A DNA stretch of 60,000 nt, from assembly GCF_003584135.1 (NCBI RefSeq), contig NZ_QXFI01000032.1:1-60000 (forward strand), in the 5' to 3' direction. The DNA comes from Flagellimonas pelagia. Lineage in GTDB: Bacteria > Bacteroidota > Bacteroidia > Flavobacteriales > Flavobacteriaceae. The notes under the pieces are model-generated. The model had not been told where the DNA came from, made no database searches, and saw only the letters and a program-made list of their open reading frames with translations. The position numbers and the translations under genes were made by a program. Shown here piece after piece: positions 9,613 through 17,755 of the stretch. Within the stretch, counting starts at the first letter, position 1, and each line of letters opens with the position of its first letter.

Positions 9613-9666
9613 AATTTTGAATGGTTTTGATTAGTTAGTAACATTTCTATTTAAAATCAATCCTTG

Positions 9667-9692
9667 TCGGGAAGTGTTGCCGCACTTCCCGA
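9667..9692 (-). promoter_or_regulatory. Perfect 10-bp hairpin in the fecR-susC spacer
   Basis: TCGGGAAGTG at 9667-9676 pairs exactly with 9683-9692 around a 6-base loop. On the minus strand no T-run follows directly, so it is not a standard terminator for fecR. It may be a leader structure, an mRNA stabiliser or a processing site upstream of susC. A T-run lies on the plus-strand side, but no plus-strand gene reads into it. Confidence 0.5.
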
Positions 9693-9713
9693 TTTTTGTT
9701 TATGTGCATTTTA

Positions 9714-10859
9714 TCATAGGCCGCTTTCCTTTTTGTTTATAATAATTTTTCCGTCGTTGATCTGATAATCAAAATTGGCACTTTCCTTAAAGGTGTTCAT
9801 GAGGTCTATAATGGACTCTTCATTGAACTTACCATTGAAACGCGCAGAGGTCAGTTCGGCATAATTGTTCTGTATCTCAACATTATACCTACGTTCTATT
9901 TTTTTTATGATTTCCGGGAAGGATTCATCATTGAAGATGAGTATATCCTGGGTCCAAGCTATATAGTCCCCCACATCAACTTCCTCAACATTCAAACCCT
10001 CGGGTACCACGGAAGCTTTCTGACCAGGTTTTATGACTCTTGGCTCCGATATTTCTCTGGCCCCGCCTTGGTGGCTTACCGAAACACTACCCTCTACCAG
10101 TACGGTATGCTGCTCAGATCCATTGTAAGAACTCACGTTAAAGTGAGTGCCCAAGACCTTGACTTGCATATCATCGGATTGTACCACGAAAGGATTCGCT
10201 TCATCCCTTGTTACCTCAAAATAGGCTTCCCCTTCCAAAAACACTTCTCTTAGATTTCCGGGGACAAAGCTGATAGGAAATCGCAGGTTTGTGCCTGCGT
10301 TCAGATACACTTGGGTACCATCTGAAAGTACCAGTTTGAACGTTTTTCCCTTGGGAACATTTATTTCGTTGTAAACCAATTCTTTTGATGAGGAATTCTT
10401 TTTGTAGCTCAACACTCCCCCTTCTTGAGAGGCAATGACCTTACCGTCCTGATCCAAAATATCTCCGGCCGAGTTCTCACTCAAATTATTTTTGCCTTCA
10501 CCTGTTTGAAGTACCACCATTTCTTCATCAACAGGCAAAAGATAGTCTTGAGCGTTTGAGTTTTTGAAATAGAACAGTGAAATCAATGTTATTCCAACCA
10601 CCACAGCGGCATATTTTATCCAATCCTGATGGTATACCCTACCGATAGCGTATTTCTTCTCATTAAGGGTCTGCTGCTTTATTTTATCCCAAATCTCTTG
10701 CTTCTTCGAGGCATCAAAACCCCAATCGGTCCAAATTTTTGAATCATCTTGGTAGGAGTCCAAAAAGGCTTCCAAAAGCCTTTCTTCCTCTGGTGAACAT
10801 TCACCCTTCAGATACTTTTCAAATAAGGATTGGGCCTGTTTTTTGTTTAGGTATTTCAT
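9714..10859 (-). CDS. FecR-family anti-sigma factor
   Basis: 381 residues: a cytoplasmic N-terminal part with the FLDSY-type helix region (1-75), one membrane segment at about 80-99, then the periplasmic FecR domain (VPKGKTFKLVLSDGTQVYLN and VFLEGEAYFEV) and a C-terminal DUF4974-like part resembling STN (FNDESFPEIIKKIERRYNV). In the family it holds the ECF sigma factor inactive until the STN domain of the outer membrane transporter signals substrate. It lies between the sigma gene and the STN-bearing SusC, which is the expected order. A 215-base gap separates it from the sigma gene. Confidence 0.93.
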   Translation of the reverse strand: MKYLNKKQAQSLFEKYLKGECSPEEERLLEAFLDSYQDDSKIWTDWGFDASKKQEIWDKIKQQTLNEKKYAIGRVYHQDWIKYAAVVVGITLISLFYFKNSNAQDYLLPVDEEMVVLQTGEGKNNLSENSAGDILDQDGKVIASQEGGVLSYKKNSSSKELVYNEINVPKGKTFKLVLSDGTQVYLNAGTNLRFPISFVPGNLREVFLEGEAYFEVTRDEANPFVVQSDDMQVKVLGTHFNVSSYNGSEQHTVLVEGSVSVSHQGGAREISEPRVIKPGQKASVVPEGLNVEEVDVGDYIAWTQDILIFNDESFPEIIKKIERRYNVEIQNNYAELTSARFNGKFNEESIIDLMNTFKESANFDYQINDGKIIINKKESGL

Positions 10860-11074
10860 GCTTTCGCCATTACGGGTAGTTATCCCCTCTAATACCTAAG
10901 TACCAAAACAGCTTAAAGAGTACTACTCAATTTTAACTTTTTTTTGATGATTTGATAATTTTATTCAAACAAAATCATATCAATCGCAAATACACCAGTC
11001 AATTATTCTGAATTTACACAGTAGATATTAATCTGTTTGAAGAAAAAAAATGAAAATGAATGTACGAGCGCTGC

Positions 11075-11647
11075 TTATAGGGTAAGCATGAAGATAATGA
11101 TGGGATAAATGACAATCTGTTCCTGTGTCATTTGTTCCCTCAATTTTTTGATGGCCTTGCTTACTTGGTTCTTAACGGTCTGTATGGACATGCCCAACTC
11201 TTCGGCAATCTGTTTGTTTGATTTTTCCTCGAACCGGCTCATGATAAAAATTTCCCGACATTTTGGGGTGAGCTTATCGACCAGGCTGTTGATCAAGGAC
11301 TCCAATTCATCAAATTCAATTTGGCGGGAGGCATTCAAGGACGCGTCCACCAAATTCAATCTGGTCAGGTCTTCCTGTTTAAAGTGTTGATTTCGGAACG
11401 ATTTAAATACCTGAAACTTGACCGATTGATAGAGATAAGGTTTTAAATGGGTAATATTGTTTTCCTTTCTCTTCTCCCAAAGTTGGATAAAAACATTTTG
11501 AATAATGTCCTCGCAGATTTCCTGATGCTTCAAGATATTCATTGCATACAGGAACAGCTTTTCCGCATACCTGGAATATATCCATTTATAGGCAACTTCA
11601 TCATCATTTTGTAACCGCGAGAGCAGTTCTTGATCGTTTTCTGGCAT
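11075..11647 (-). CDS. ECF RNA polymerase sigma factor, FecI-like (Bacteroidetes family)
   Basis: 190 residues with region 2 (YAEKLFLYAMNILKHQEICEDIIQNVFIQLWEKR) and region 4 (KCREIFIMSRFEEKSNKQIAEELGMSIQTVKNQVSKAIKKLR, helix-turn-helix), joined by a short linker and without region 3. The last residues form a hydrophobic tail, common in Bacteroidetes members of this group. It should direct transcription of the downstream fecR-susC-susD genes when released from FecR. The spacer before it (11648-11807) is very AT rich; I see no clear -7 element there. Confidence 0.93.
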   Translation of the reverse strand: MPENDQELLSRLQNDDEVAYKWIYSRYAEKLFLYAMNILKHQEICEDIIQNVFIQLWEKRKENNITHLKPYLYQSVKFQVFKSFRNQHFKQEDLTRLNLVDASLNASRQIEFDELESLINSLVDKLTPKCREIFIMSRFEEKSNKQIAEELGMSIQTVKNQVSKAIKKLREQMTQEQIVIYPIIIFMLTL

Positions 11648-11807
11648 TGGTGTTTGGTTGAAGTTGACATAAATCTAATTATTTTATTTAAATAATAACA
11701 ATTTGATAATAATATTCCTACATATTATTAATAATTCAAACTTCTACGAAAACGTTTTTGTAGATGAAAATACTCTGAATCAACTATTCCATGCGTGCAA
11801 TGTGGCA

Positions 11808-14462
11808 TCAAATCTTTAAATTGACACCGAAGATAATTTGGCGAAATCCACCTGCAAAGATTCCCGAAGTGGCCCGGTTCAACCTGGAAGCCCTATACAC
11901 ATCATCAGTAATGTTCTTTCCATTTACAAAGACGGTGGCATCAACCTTTTGTCCAATGTTAAAATCATAATTGACAAAGGCATCCACAGTGGTGTAGGAT
12001 GGTAACTCCCCGATGGCGCCATCCGCGGACTCATTTATAAAATTGTGGAACTCCGTGTACTGTTTTCCTACATGATGCACGTTGAACCCACTGGATAATC
12101 CCTTCCAATTGTAGTTCAGACCAAGACTCATGTTTATTTTAGGCGTGTAGGGTGCTTCAGTATCGGATAGTCCACCATCACCAAAAGTGATGACACTTTT
12201 GGTAATATTGGCAAAGTCGGCGGCATCGATGGTTGCATCGGTCAACAGGGTCTCACCTGCCCCTTCATCCACATAAATTTCAAACGCATTTCTGTTTGTG
12301 TTGACTTTGTTGATGTATTCGTTTTGCGTAGCCGTACTGTGGATGACTTGCGAGAACAAATCTTTATCCTCCAATCTGCCTTCCTTTACTTTGGAATGTA
12401 AATAGGTTACGTTGGCCAAAAAATGGAGTTGATGATCATTCTTTTTGAACAATTCCGCGTTGATCGCCATTTCAACACCTTGTACATTGATCTTGCCCAG
12501 CTCGCTGAACACTTCATTTCGACCACCCGCATAAAAGTTTCGGCTGGCATTATGAAAATAGGTCAACTGCCCCTGAATACAATTTTTAAGCAAGCTGCCA
12601 CGCCATCCCACTTCCTTGTTCCAACTCAGTTCAGGATCGATGTTGATACTCTGACCCGCCAACGGATTGGTGACCACGCCATTCTGCTCCACCAAGAATC
12701 CAAACACCTTGGATGGGGCTATCATGCCTTCATAAACACTGCCGTAGAACTCCCCATTACCGTATGCATGGCTCAGGGTCAACCCAGGCAAGAATTGATT
12801 ATAAACATTGGGCTCCCTGCCTTCTGAAGTACTTTGTAAATCTGGATCTTGGACCAAGGCCAACAAGTTTTGGCGATACATGTCCACATGCTCAAACCGT
12901 AGGATGGGAATTGCGGACAGGTTTCCAAAATGGAACTCGTTCCTCACATATCCGTTTGCGGACCAAAGCCGGTACCAGAGATCTGTTGTGGTCCTGCCAT
13001 TTCTGGCCCAACGGGAACTATCGGCCTGTAGGAACACATCCTTAAAAGTTTCACGGTGCAAATTAACGCTGGCCTCAAATTCGCTGGGAGCATTGAACGC
13101 CTCCCATTTGGCCTTGATGGTTTCCTTAATACCGGAAACCCTGTATATCCATCGGCTATCCGTAGTGCTTTCGCGTCCGTTCTGAACTCGACCCACGATC
13201 ACATAATCCTCGTCCCCAAATGCTTTTCCTGCCAAATAACCATATCGGTCAGCAAAAATGTCATCCCCCACATAATCCTGAACCTCGGAGGCCTTCACTT
13301 TCGCCGTCACCTGTCGCCACCAGTCCCTTTCAAAATCGGAGGCGTATACTTTTGTGGTAAAGCTTAGGTTTTCATGGGAAAGCCATTTGTGTATGATGTC
13401 CACTCCATACCTTCTCATGGTAAACTGATCGGCATCCAAAGGGTTCTGGGTATAATCCGTCTCGAACGTAAATGGTGTTTGGGAACTTAATGAGGCCTGG
13501 TTGTCCTCGAACTGTCCACTCACTTTAAAATACAAGGATTGGTCTTCGGAGAGCTGGGCAAATATTTTGGCGTTCAGGTTCAGAATTTCCACGGAGGAAT
13601 TATCGGTAAACCCATCAAATTTTTTATATACTCCTTCCACCAAACCACCTATTTGGTTCCAGGTACCACCATAAGAGAAAAGTCCGGAAGTATAGTTTCG
13701 CTGACCGCCCGTCAACTTTAAACGCAAAGTGGGTTTCTGGGGAGGCAATGCCGTAATATAGTTCACGGCACCGTACATATTATTGGGACCGTACTTCAAT
13801 AAATCGGCGCCTTTGTACACTTCAATGGAGGTGATTCGGTCACTTACAGGATTGTAATAGGCTCCCGGCGCAATGTAAGGTGCCGGTGCCGACGGGGTAC
13901 CATCTTCCATGAGCAGTACCTTCTTGGAACGCCTTCCCCAAGACCCCCTAATGCTGATATTGGGCCTGTTGGACAATCCCATATCCCCTACAATGTTCAC
14001 CCCCGGAATAGTCCGCAAAACCTCTTCGGTACTCAACGGATTTATATTTTGGAGGGTTACCGGATTTATCCGAAAATTGCTTCCGACAATGTCTGTTTTA
14101 AAATTTTTGGGTGATGCGCTTACAATGACCTCATCCAAAGTAGTATTGGACCTTGTGAGTTCAATAATACCCAAATCCGTACTGGACGAAGAAATTGCAA
14201 TTTCCACATCTTCATAACCCAAGTACTTTACTACTATTGCATTGTCTTCACGGCCTGCCTGTATCTCAAACCTACCAAAATCATCCGTAAGGGTTCCCTT
14301 TCCACCAGGTGCCACTATAACTTGGGCTCCCAAAAGTGGTTGCTTATCTGAAGCATCAACTACTTTACCGGTAAACTTGGATTGCGAATAGGATAAAAAA
14401 TTGGAGAATAGTGCAAACAGAACAATTAAGGTTGAGTACGGAAATTTTTGTTTTACCATCAT
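11808..14462 (-). CDS. TonB-dependent receptor, FecA-like, with N-terminal carboxypeptidase-regulatory-like domain
   Basis: 884 residues: signal peptide (ends near LSYSQ), an Ig-like regulatory domain (FTGKVVDASDKQPLLGAQV), a TonB-box-like LDEVIVSA, a plug domain and a beta-barrel ending in an aromatic-type terminus (FGVNLKI). The plug region with SIRGSWGRRSKKVLLMEDG, APAPYIAPGAYYNP and YGPNNMYGAVNYIT resembles FecA-type ferric citrate receptors. It has no STN domain, so it is not the signalling partner of the FecI/FecR pair next to it. It is 10 bases downstream of the DoxX-like gene. The substrate (ferric chelate or other) is unknown. Confidence 0.88.
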   Translation of the reverse strand: MMVKQKFPYSTLIVLFALFSNFLSYSQSKFTGKVVDASDKQPLLGAQVIVAPGGKGTLTDDFGRFEIQAGREDNAIVVKYLGYEDVEIAISSSSTDLGIIELTRSNTTLDEVIVSASPKNFKTDIVGSNFRINPVTLQNINPLSTEEVLRTIPGVNIVGDMGLSNRPNISIRGSWGRRSKKVLLMEDGTPSAPAPYIAPGAYYNPVSDRITSIEVYKGADLLKYGPNNMYGAVNYITALPPQKPTLRLKLTGGQRNYTSGLFSYGGTWNQIGGLVEGVYKKFDGFTDNSSVEILNLNAKIFAQLSEDQSLYFKVSGQFEDNQASLSSQTPFTFETDYTQNPLDADQFTMRRYGVDIIHKWLSHENLSFTTKVYASDFERDWWRQVTAKVKASEVQDYVGDDIFADRYGYLAGKAFGDEDYVIVGRVQNGRESTTDSRWIYRVSGIKETIKAKWEAFNAPSEFEASVNLHRETFKDVFLQADSSRWARNGRTTTDLWYRLWSANGYVRNEFHFGNLSAIPILRFEHVDMYRQNLLALVQDPDLQSTSEGREPNVYNQFLPGLTLSHAYGNGEFYGSVYEGMIAPSKVFGFLVEQNGVVTNPLAGQSINIDPELSWNKEVGWRGSLLKNCIQGQLTYFHNASRNFYAGGRNEVFSELGKINVQGVEMAINAELFKKNDHQLHFLANVTYLHSKVKEGRLEDKDLFSQVIHSTATQNEYINKVNTNRNAFEIYVDEGAGETLLTDATIDAADFANITKSVITFGDGGLSDTEAPYTPKINMSLGLNYNWKGLSSGFNVHHVGKQYTEFHNFINESADGAIGELPSYTTVDAFVNYDFNIGQKVDATVFVNGKNITDDVYRASRLNRATSGIFAGGFRQIIFGVNLKI

Positions 14463-14472
14463 TTTTTAGTTG

Positions 14473-14973
14473 TCAGTTATTTTTGATTTGTTTTTCTTCT
14501 ATGAATCCGAAACTTGGTATGTTGGATGACTTTGGAATCCTTCTTTTCCATAAAACGGTCCTGAACCATACCCTTACGTCCACATCCAAAATGGAAAGCA
14601 ACGCAGCAACAATGACAAGATTCTTTATGATATACTGTCCAAGAAGCGTTAGGACCAAAGGCCCTTCATTGAATACCTCATCTGGAAAAAACACTAAAGG
14701 TGTGAACGTAAAAAGTATATGGACCAAGGCCAGAAAAGCAGCCGTTCTTCGATAGAGGTTAAGAATTAAAAATACTCCTACCCATGTTTCCCAAATAGCC
14801 AACAATACAATGGAAATGGTATCGGGAACCAAGCCAAAAGTAAGTACATGCATTGTGCTTTTGGCCAAGCTCTCTGCTGGACTTAAATCCGGAAAAAATT
14901 TTAGTGCGCCGAACCACAGGTATACCATTCCCAGAGAAAAAGCCAAAAGACTGTTCTTTCCAATTCTTTTCAT
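14473..14973 (-). CDS. DoxX-like small membrane protein
   Basis: 166 residues with four predicted membrane segments (about 10-27, 45-70, 77-97 and 105-128) and a charged C-terminal tail. The start GMVYLWFGALKFFP is typical of DoxX-like proteins (a glycine, a phenylalanine and a lysine near FGxxKF). DoxX proteins have mixed roles, among them redox and thiol stress; no clear reaction can be assigned. It lies 12 bases after a small exported protein gene and 10 bases before the FecA-like receptor, so all three are probably cotranscribed. The charged tail (about residues 130-166) is longer than in most DoxX proteins. Confidence 0.7.
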   Translation of the reverse strand: MKRIGKNSLLAFSLGMVYLWFGALKFFPDLSPAESLAKSTMHVLTFGLVPDTISIVLLAIWETWVGVFLILNLYRRTAAFLALVHILFTFTPLVFFPDEVFNEGPLVLTLLGQYIIKNLVIVAALLSILDVDVRVWFRTVLWKRRIPKSSNIPSFGFIEEKQIKNN

Positions 14974-14985
14974 CCTGAAACAGAT

Positions 14986-15204
14986 TTAATTATTGAACTC
15001 GTTCATCAGTTCTGGGGTCACTTTAACTTTTTTGTTCCAAAGCGATAGGAAATCCCCTGCTCCCAACAAATTGTTGTCCAATGGGATACCCACACGGGAA
15101 AAGAAATGCCTAATGGCCACACAATCGTGTGCCCGGGCCAATTGCGACCCCAGAAAAGAGGTCACGATAAAACATAAAATAGTCAGTGCTTGTGTTGCTC
15201 TCAT
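14986..15204 (-). CDS. Small exported protein, 72 residues, unknown function
   Basis: The first 25 residues form a classic signal peptide ending in LARA before HDCVAIRHFF. The mature part is only about 47 residues, with one cysteine next to a histidine and aspartate (HDC) and a GAGDFLSLWNKKVKV stretch. I do not recognise it. It is placed 12 bases upstream of the DoxX-like gene, which supports a real gene at the head of the receptor operon. The HDC and a nearby histidine could bind a metal, but that is only a guess. Confidence 0.55.
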   Translation of the reverse strand: MRATQALTILCFIVTSFLGSQLARAHDCVAIRHFFSRVGIPLDNNLLGAGDFLSLWNKKVKVTPELMNEFNN

Positions 15205-15337
15205 GAGTTGTTTAGTTGATTGGTTTGCTCTGCACTAGGACGATGAAAATCGTGCCCATTGCACCTCAGTTACTCTGTATGAGAGCCAAAGTAGAATTAT
15301 ACCCAGTTGGGTGTGGCTAATGGAAAAGTAATAAAGC

Positions 15338-15372
15338 TTAACGAAGGGTTAATCAGATTAAACAAGAATTAA
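15338..15372 (-). promoter_or_regulatory. Array of four TTAA half-sites upstream of the FecA-like operon
   Basis: TTAA occurs at 15338, 15349, 15358 and 15369, spacing 11, 9 and 11. Neighbouring copies form two perfect dyads, TTAAC-n5-GTTAA and TTAATC-A-GATTAA. It lies 130-170 bases before the first ATG. A possible minus-strand -7 element (TACTTTG, one base short in the spacer) is at 15287-15293. It may bind an activator. A second small dyad, ACCCAGTTGGGT, is at 15301-15312. Confidence 0.35.
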
Positions 15373-15405
15373 CCATTATTGTTGAAAAATTACCGTTGGC
15401 CTGCT

Positions 15406-16017
15406 TCAGTCTCGGTATTTGTAGATATTGGGCAAGCTGATCCCAAACCGAACGGCCATTAACCTTAAGGTGATAACCACCAAAATGGCGGCTATGTAGG
15501 CATAACTTTCCTTTAAGGAGAGCATCATGAATAAAAAGTAGCTGGCACCTCCCAAAATACAGGCCGTGGCATAAATCTCCTTTCTGAAAATCACTGGGAT
15601 TTCATTACAAAGGATGTCGCGGATAACCCCTCCAAAACAGGCGGTCATGGTACCTAAAAAAATGCACATGATAGGAAGCAACTCAGCTTCAAGACCTTTT
15701 TCTACACCCAGCATGGTATACAACCCTATCCCGATGGTATCGAACAAAAACAGCGATTTTCGTAGATATTTGAGTTGGTTCACAAAAATGATGGCAAAAA
15801 CCACGGTAATGAAAATAGTGGTCACATAGGTAAGATCCCGCATCCAAGCCACTGGCGTGTTTCCAATAAGTAAGTCCCGTAAAGTCCCCCCACCAATAGA
15901 GGTGACAAAGGCAATAATCAATACCCCAAAAAGGTCCAAGCGTTTTTCCATGGCCACTAAAACCCCGGAAATCGCAAAGGCCACCGTACCCAAAATATCA
16001 ATAGTCTGATAGAGCAT
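15406..16017 (-). CDS. TRIC-like cation channel family membrane protein (UPF0126/YicG type)
   Basis: 203 residues, about seven membrane segments. Two internal repeats each carry the family motif: GGGTLRDLLIG (residues about 43-53) and GGVIRDILCNEIP (about 129-141). Bacterial members form trimeric channels related to TRIC potassium channels and sit in the inner membrane. It is 2 bases after the RDD gene and thus probably cotranscribed with it. The window gives no direct hint about its ion. Confidence 0.88.
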   Translation of the reverse strand: MLYQTIDILGTVAFAISGVLVAMEKRLDLFGVLIIAFVTSIGGGTLRDLLIGNTPVAWMRDLTYVTTIFITVVFAIIFVNQLKYLRKSLFLFDTIGIGLYTMLGVEKGLEAELLPIMCIFLGTMTACFGGVIRDILCNEIPVIFRKEIYATACILGGASYFLFMMLSLKESYAYIAAILVVITLRLMAVRFGISLPNIYKYRD

Positions 16018-16019
16018 GC

Positions 16020-16736
16020 TTACATTTTTTGGGTGTAAAAATTATAATCTTTCAACACAACATCCACAAAATCAATAGGATGCAATGTTGTCTGAATACC
16101 TGTGACTTCCTTTATTTTCCTATCCAAAGAAACAATGATGTTATGGTCCCCATTTCTTTTGGCGCTGTCATAAAGTTCTTTAATCGTTTGAATCTCACTG
16201 TCCTTAAAAACGGTCACCTGTGGAAACTGCGGCTTATAGTCCAAGGGAAGCTCCCGTAACAAGGTATCGTTCAGGGTAACCTTTTTTTTCTCACTGATGA
16301 CCGTGGTACCTGCTGCTATATCCCCTATCCGTTGTCCTTTGCCTCTAATCAGAATAGTTAAAACAGCGGCTCCTCCAGAGGTCATGGTCACATCAATGAT
16401 CCGCAAAACCCATCTTACAAAATAATTGGCAAAACTGGGTTTCGATCCATCCAACATCACCACGCGGAGTGACATGATTCCTTTCCCAATCGTTTTTCCA
16501 TCGGACAAGGTCTCAAATAGCAGATAATAAAAAAAAGCAGGTAGTCCCATAATCAAATAGAACGCCCATTGATCGGCCGGCTCTATGTCCAAAGAAAGTA
16601 GGAATATGAACATCAGAATAACGTAGACCCCTATAATAAAACTGTCAATGATATAAGCCAGCATGCGTTCTCCCAAATTTGAGGTGTTTTGGTCGATCGT
16701 TATATTTTGGGCCGTTTCTATTTGAAATTGTTCCAT
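16020..16736 (-). CDS. RDD family membrane protein
   Basis: 238 residues. The RDD domain covers about 20-150: GERMLAYIIDSFI with the conserved arginine and aspartate, then SDGKTIGKGIMSLRVV and the C-terminal RIGDIAAGTTVI. The last 85 residues are soluble and unknown. RDD proteins are small membrane proteins, some linked to sodium/proton transport. The start codon lies only 35 bases from the divergent SpoIIM-like gene, so the promoters must be packed between them. In many Bacteroidetes and Actinobacteria RDD genes occur with the same SpoIIM-MoxR-DUF58 set. Confidence 0.88.
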   Translation of the reverse strand: MEQFQIETAQNITIDQNTSNLGERMLAYIIDSFIIGVYVILMFIFLLSLDIEPADQWAFYLIMGLPAFFYYLLFETLSDGKTIGKGIMSLRVVMLDGSKPSFANYFVRWVLRIIDVTMTSGGAAVLTILIRGKGQRIGDIAAGTTVISEKKKVTLNDTLLRELPLDYKPQFPQVTVFKDSEIQTIKELYDSAKRNGDHNIIVSLDRKIKEVTGIQTTLHPIDFVDVVLKDYNFYTQKM

Positions 16737-16771
16737 ATTTTAGTTTCTTTACTCATAAACCTAAAGATTTA

Positions 16772-17755
16772 ATGCGAGAGGCCGCTTTTGTAAAGCAAAA
16801 TAAGGACAAATGGGCTGCTTTTGAAAATGTCTTGAACAATAAAGGCCGGCTTCACCCTGACAAGCTTTCCAATCTATACATCGAAATCACCGACCACCTT
16901 AGCTATGCCAAAACCTTTTATCCCAATAGCAATACCCAGTTTTATCTAAATTCCCTTGCCTCGCAGGCGCATCAAAAAATCTATAAGACCAAACGGGAAT
17001 CCAAGAACCGTATTGTAAGTTTTTGGAAAACCGAATTTCCAAGTATGTTCCACAAACATCATCGGGAATTGCTCATCTCTTTTTTGGTATTCACTTTTTT
17101 TGCGGTAGTGGGAGCCTTTTCGGCAGCGAACGAAGGTGATTTTGTGCGGTCCATTTTAGGTAACGGTTATGTGAATATGACTTTGGAGAACATTGAAAAG
17201 GGAGACCCCATGGCGGTCTACAAACAGCAAGGGGAATTCAATATGTTCTTGGGCATTACCATCAACAACATTAAAGTGGCCATATATGCCTTTGCCTATG
17301 GTATTTTTTTAGGGATAGGCACTTTAATGGTACTCCTTCAAAACGGCATCATGTTGGGGAGTTTTCAATATTTCTTTTATGAAAAGGGATTGTTGTGGGA
17401 ATCGGCACGAACCATTTGGATCCATGGCACCATTGAAATTTCGGTCATCATCATTGCGGGATGCGCCGGACTGGTCTTGGCCAACGGAATGCTTTTCCCG
17501 GGCACTTTTACAAGATTGGAGTCGTTTAAACGTGGAGTGAAGAACGGACTCAAGATCATGATCAGCACGGTTCCCTTTTTTATTGTTGCGGGATTTTTGG
17601 AAGGGTTTGTTACTCGCCATACCGAAATGCCCGATTGGCTGGCCATCATCATCATTTTGGCATCCTTGACCTTAATTATTTTTTATTACATCATATATCC
17701 AATCCAAATCAAAAAGAAAAACCAATATGCAAACGCCGAAATACATCGAATTTAA
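16772..17755 (+). CDS. Stage II sporulation protein M-like membrane protein
   Basis: 327 residues from the ATG at 16772; the open frame extends back to 16679 but that would overlap the divergent RDD gene. After a soluble region of about 100 residues come several membrane segments with the SpoIIM pattern FMLGITINNIKVAIYAFAYG-like and LVLANGMLFPGTFTRLESF. The organism need not sporulate: non-sporulating bacteria carry this family beside MoxR ATPases. It heads an operon of six genes with overlapping or near-touching ends, reading to 22861. The likely role is in inner membrane assembly or envelope homeostasis, by association only. Confidence 0.85.
   Translation: MREAAFVKQNKDKWAAFENVLNNKGRLHPDKLSNLYIEITDHLSYAKTFYPNSNTQFYLNSLASQAHQKIYKTKRESKNRIVSFWKTEFPSMFHKHHRELLISFLVFTFFAVVGAFSAANEGDFVRSILGNGYVNMTLENIEKGDPMAVYKQQGEFNMFLGITINNIKVAIYAFAYGIFLGIGTLMVLLQNGIMLGSFQYFFYEKGLLWESARTIWIHGTIEISVIIIAGCAGLVLANGMLFPGTFTRLESFKRGVKNGLKIMISTVPFFIVAGFLEGFVTRHTEMPDWLAIIIILASLTLIIFYYIIYPIQIKKKNQYANAEIHRI

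Noticed and set aside
11744..11763. Small stem CTACGAAAACGTTTTTGTAG after the FecA-like receptor
   Set aside because: Stem has a wobble pair and too small a loop, and no minus-strand T-run; not a convincing terminator.
12423..12827. 134-codon plus-strand frame inside the FecA-like receptor
   Set aside because: Shadow of the receptor reading frame without signal or known motif.
15205..15300. Leader of the FecA-like operon considered as a riboswitch (ACGAT-TTTC-ATCGT stem near 15240-15256)
   Set aside because: It lacks the conserved cores of TPP, cobalamin, SAM or FMN elements I know; only a small hairpin can be shown.
16679..16771. Upstream extension of the SpoIIM-like frame
   Set aside because: It would overlap the divergent RDD gene and adds no family-like residues; ATG at 16772 is better.
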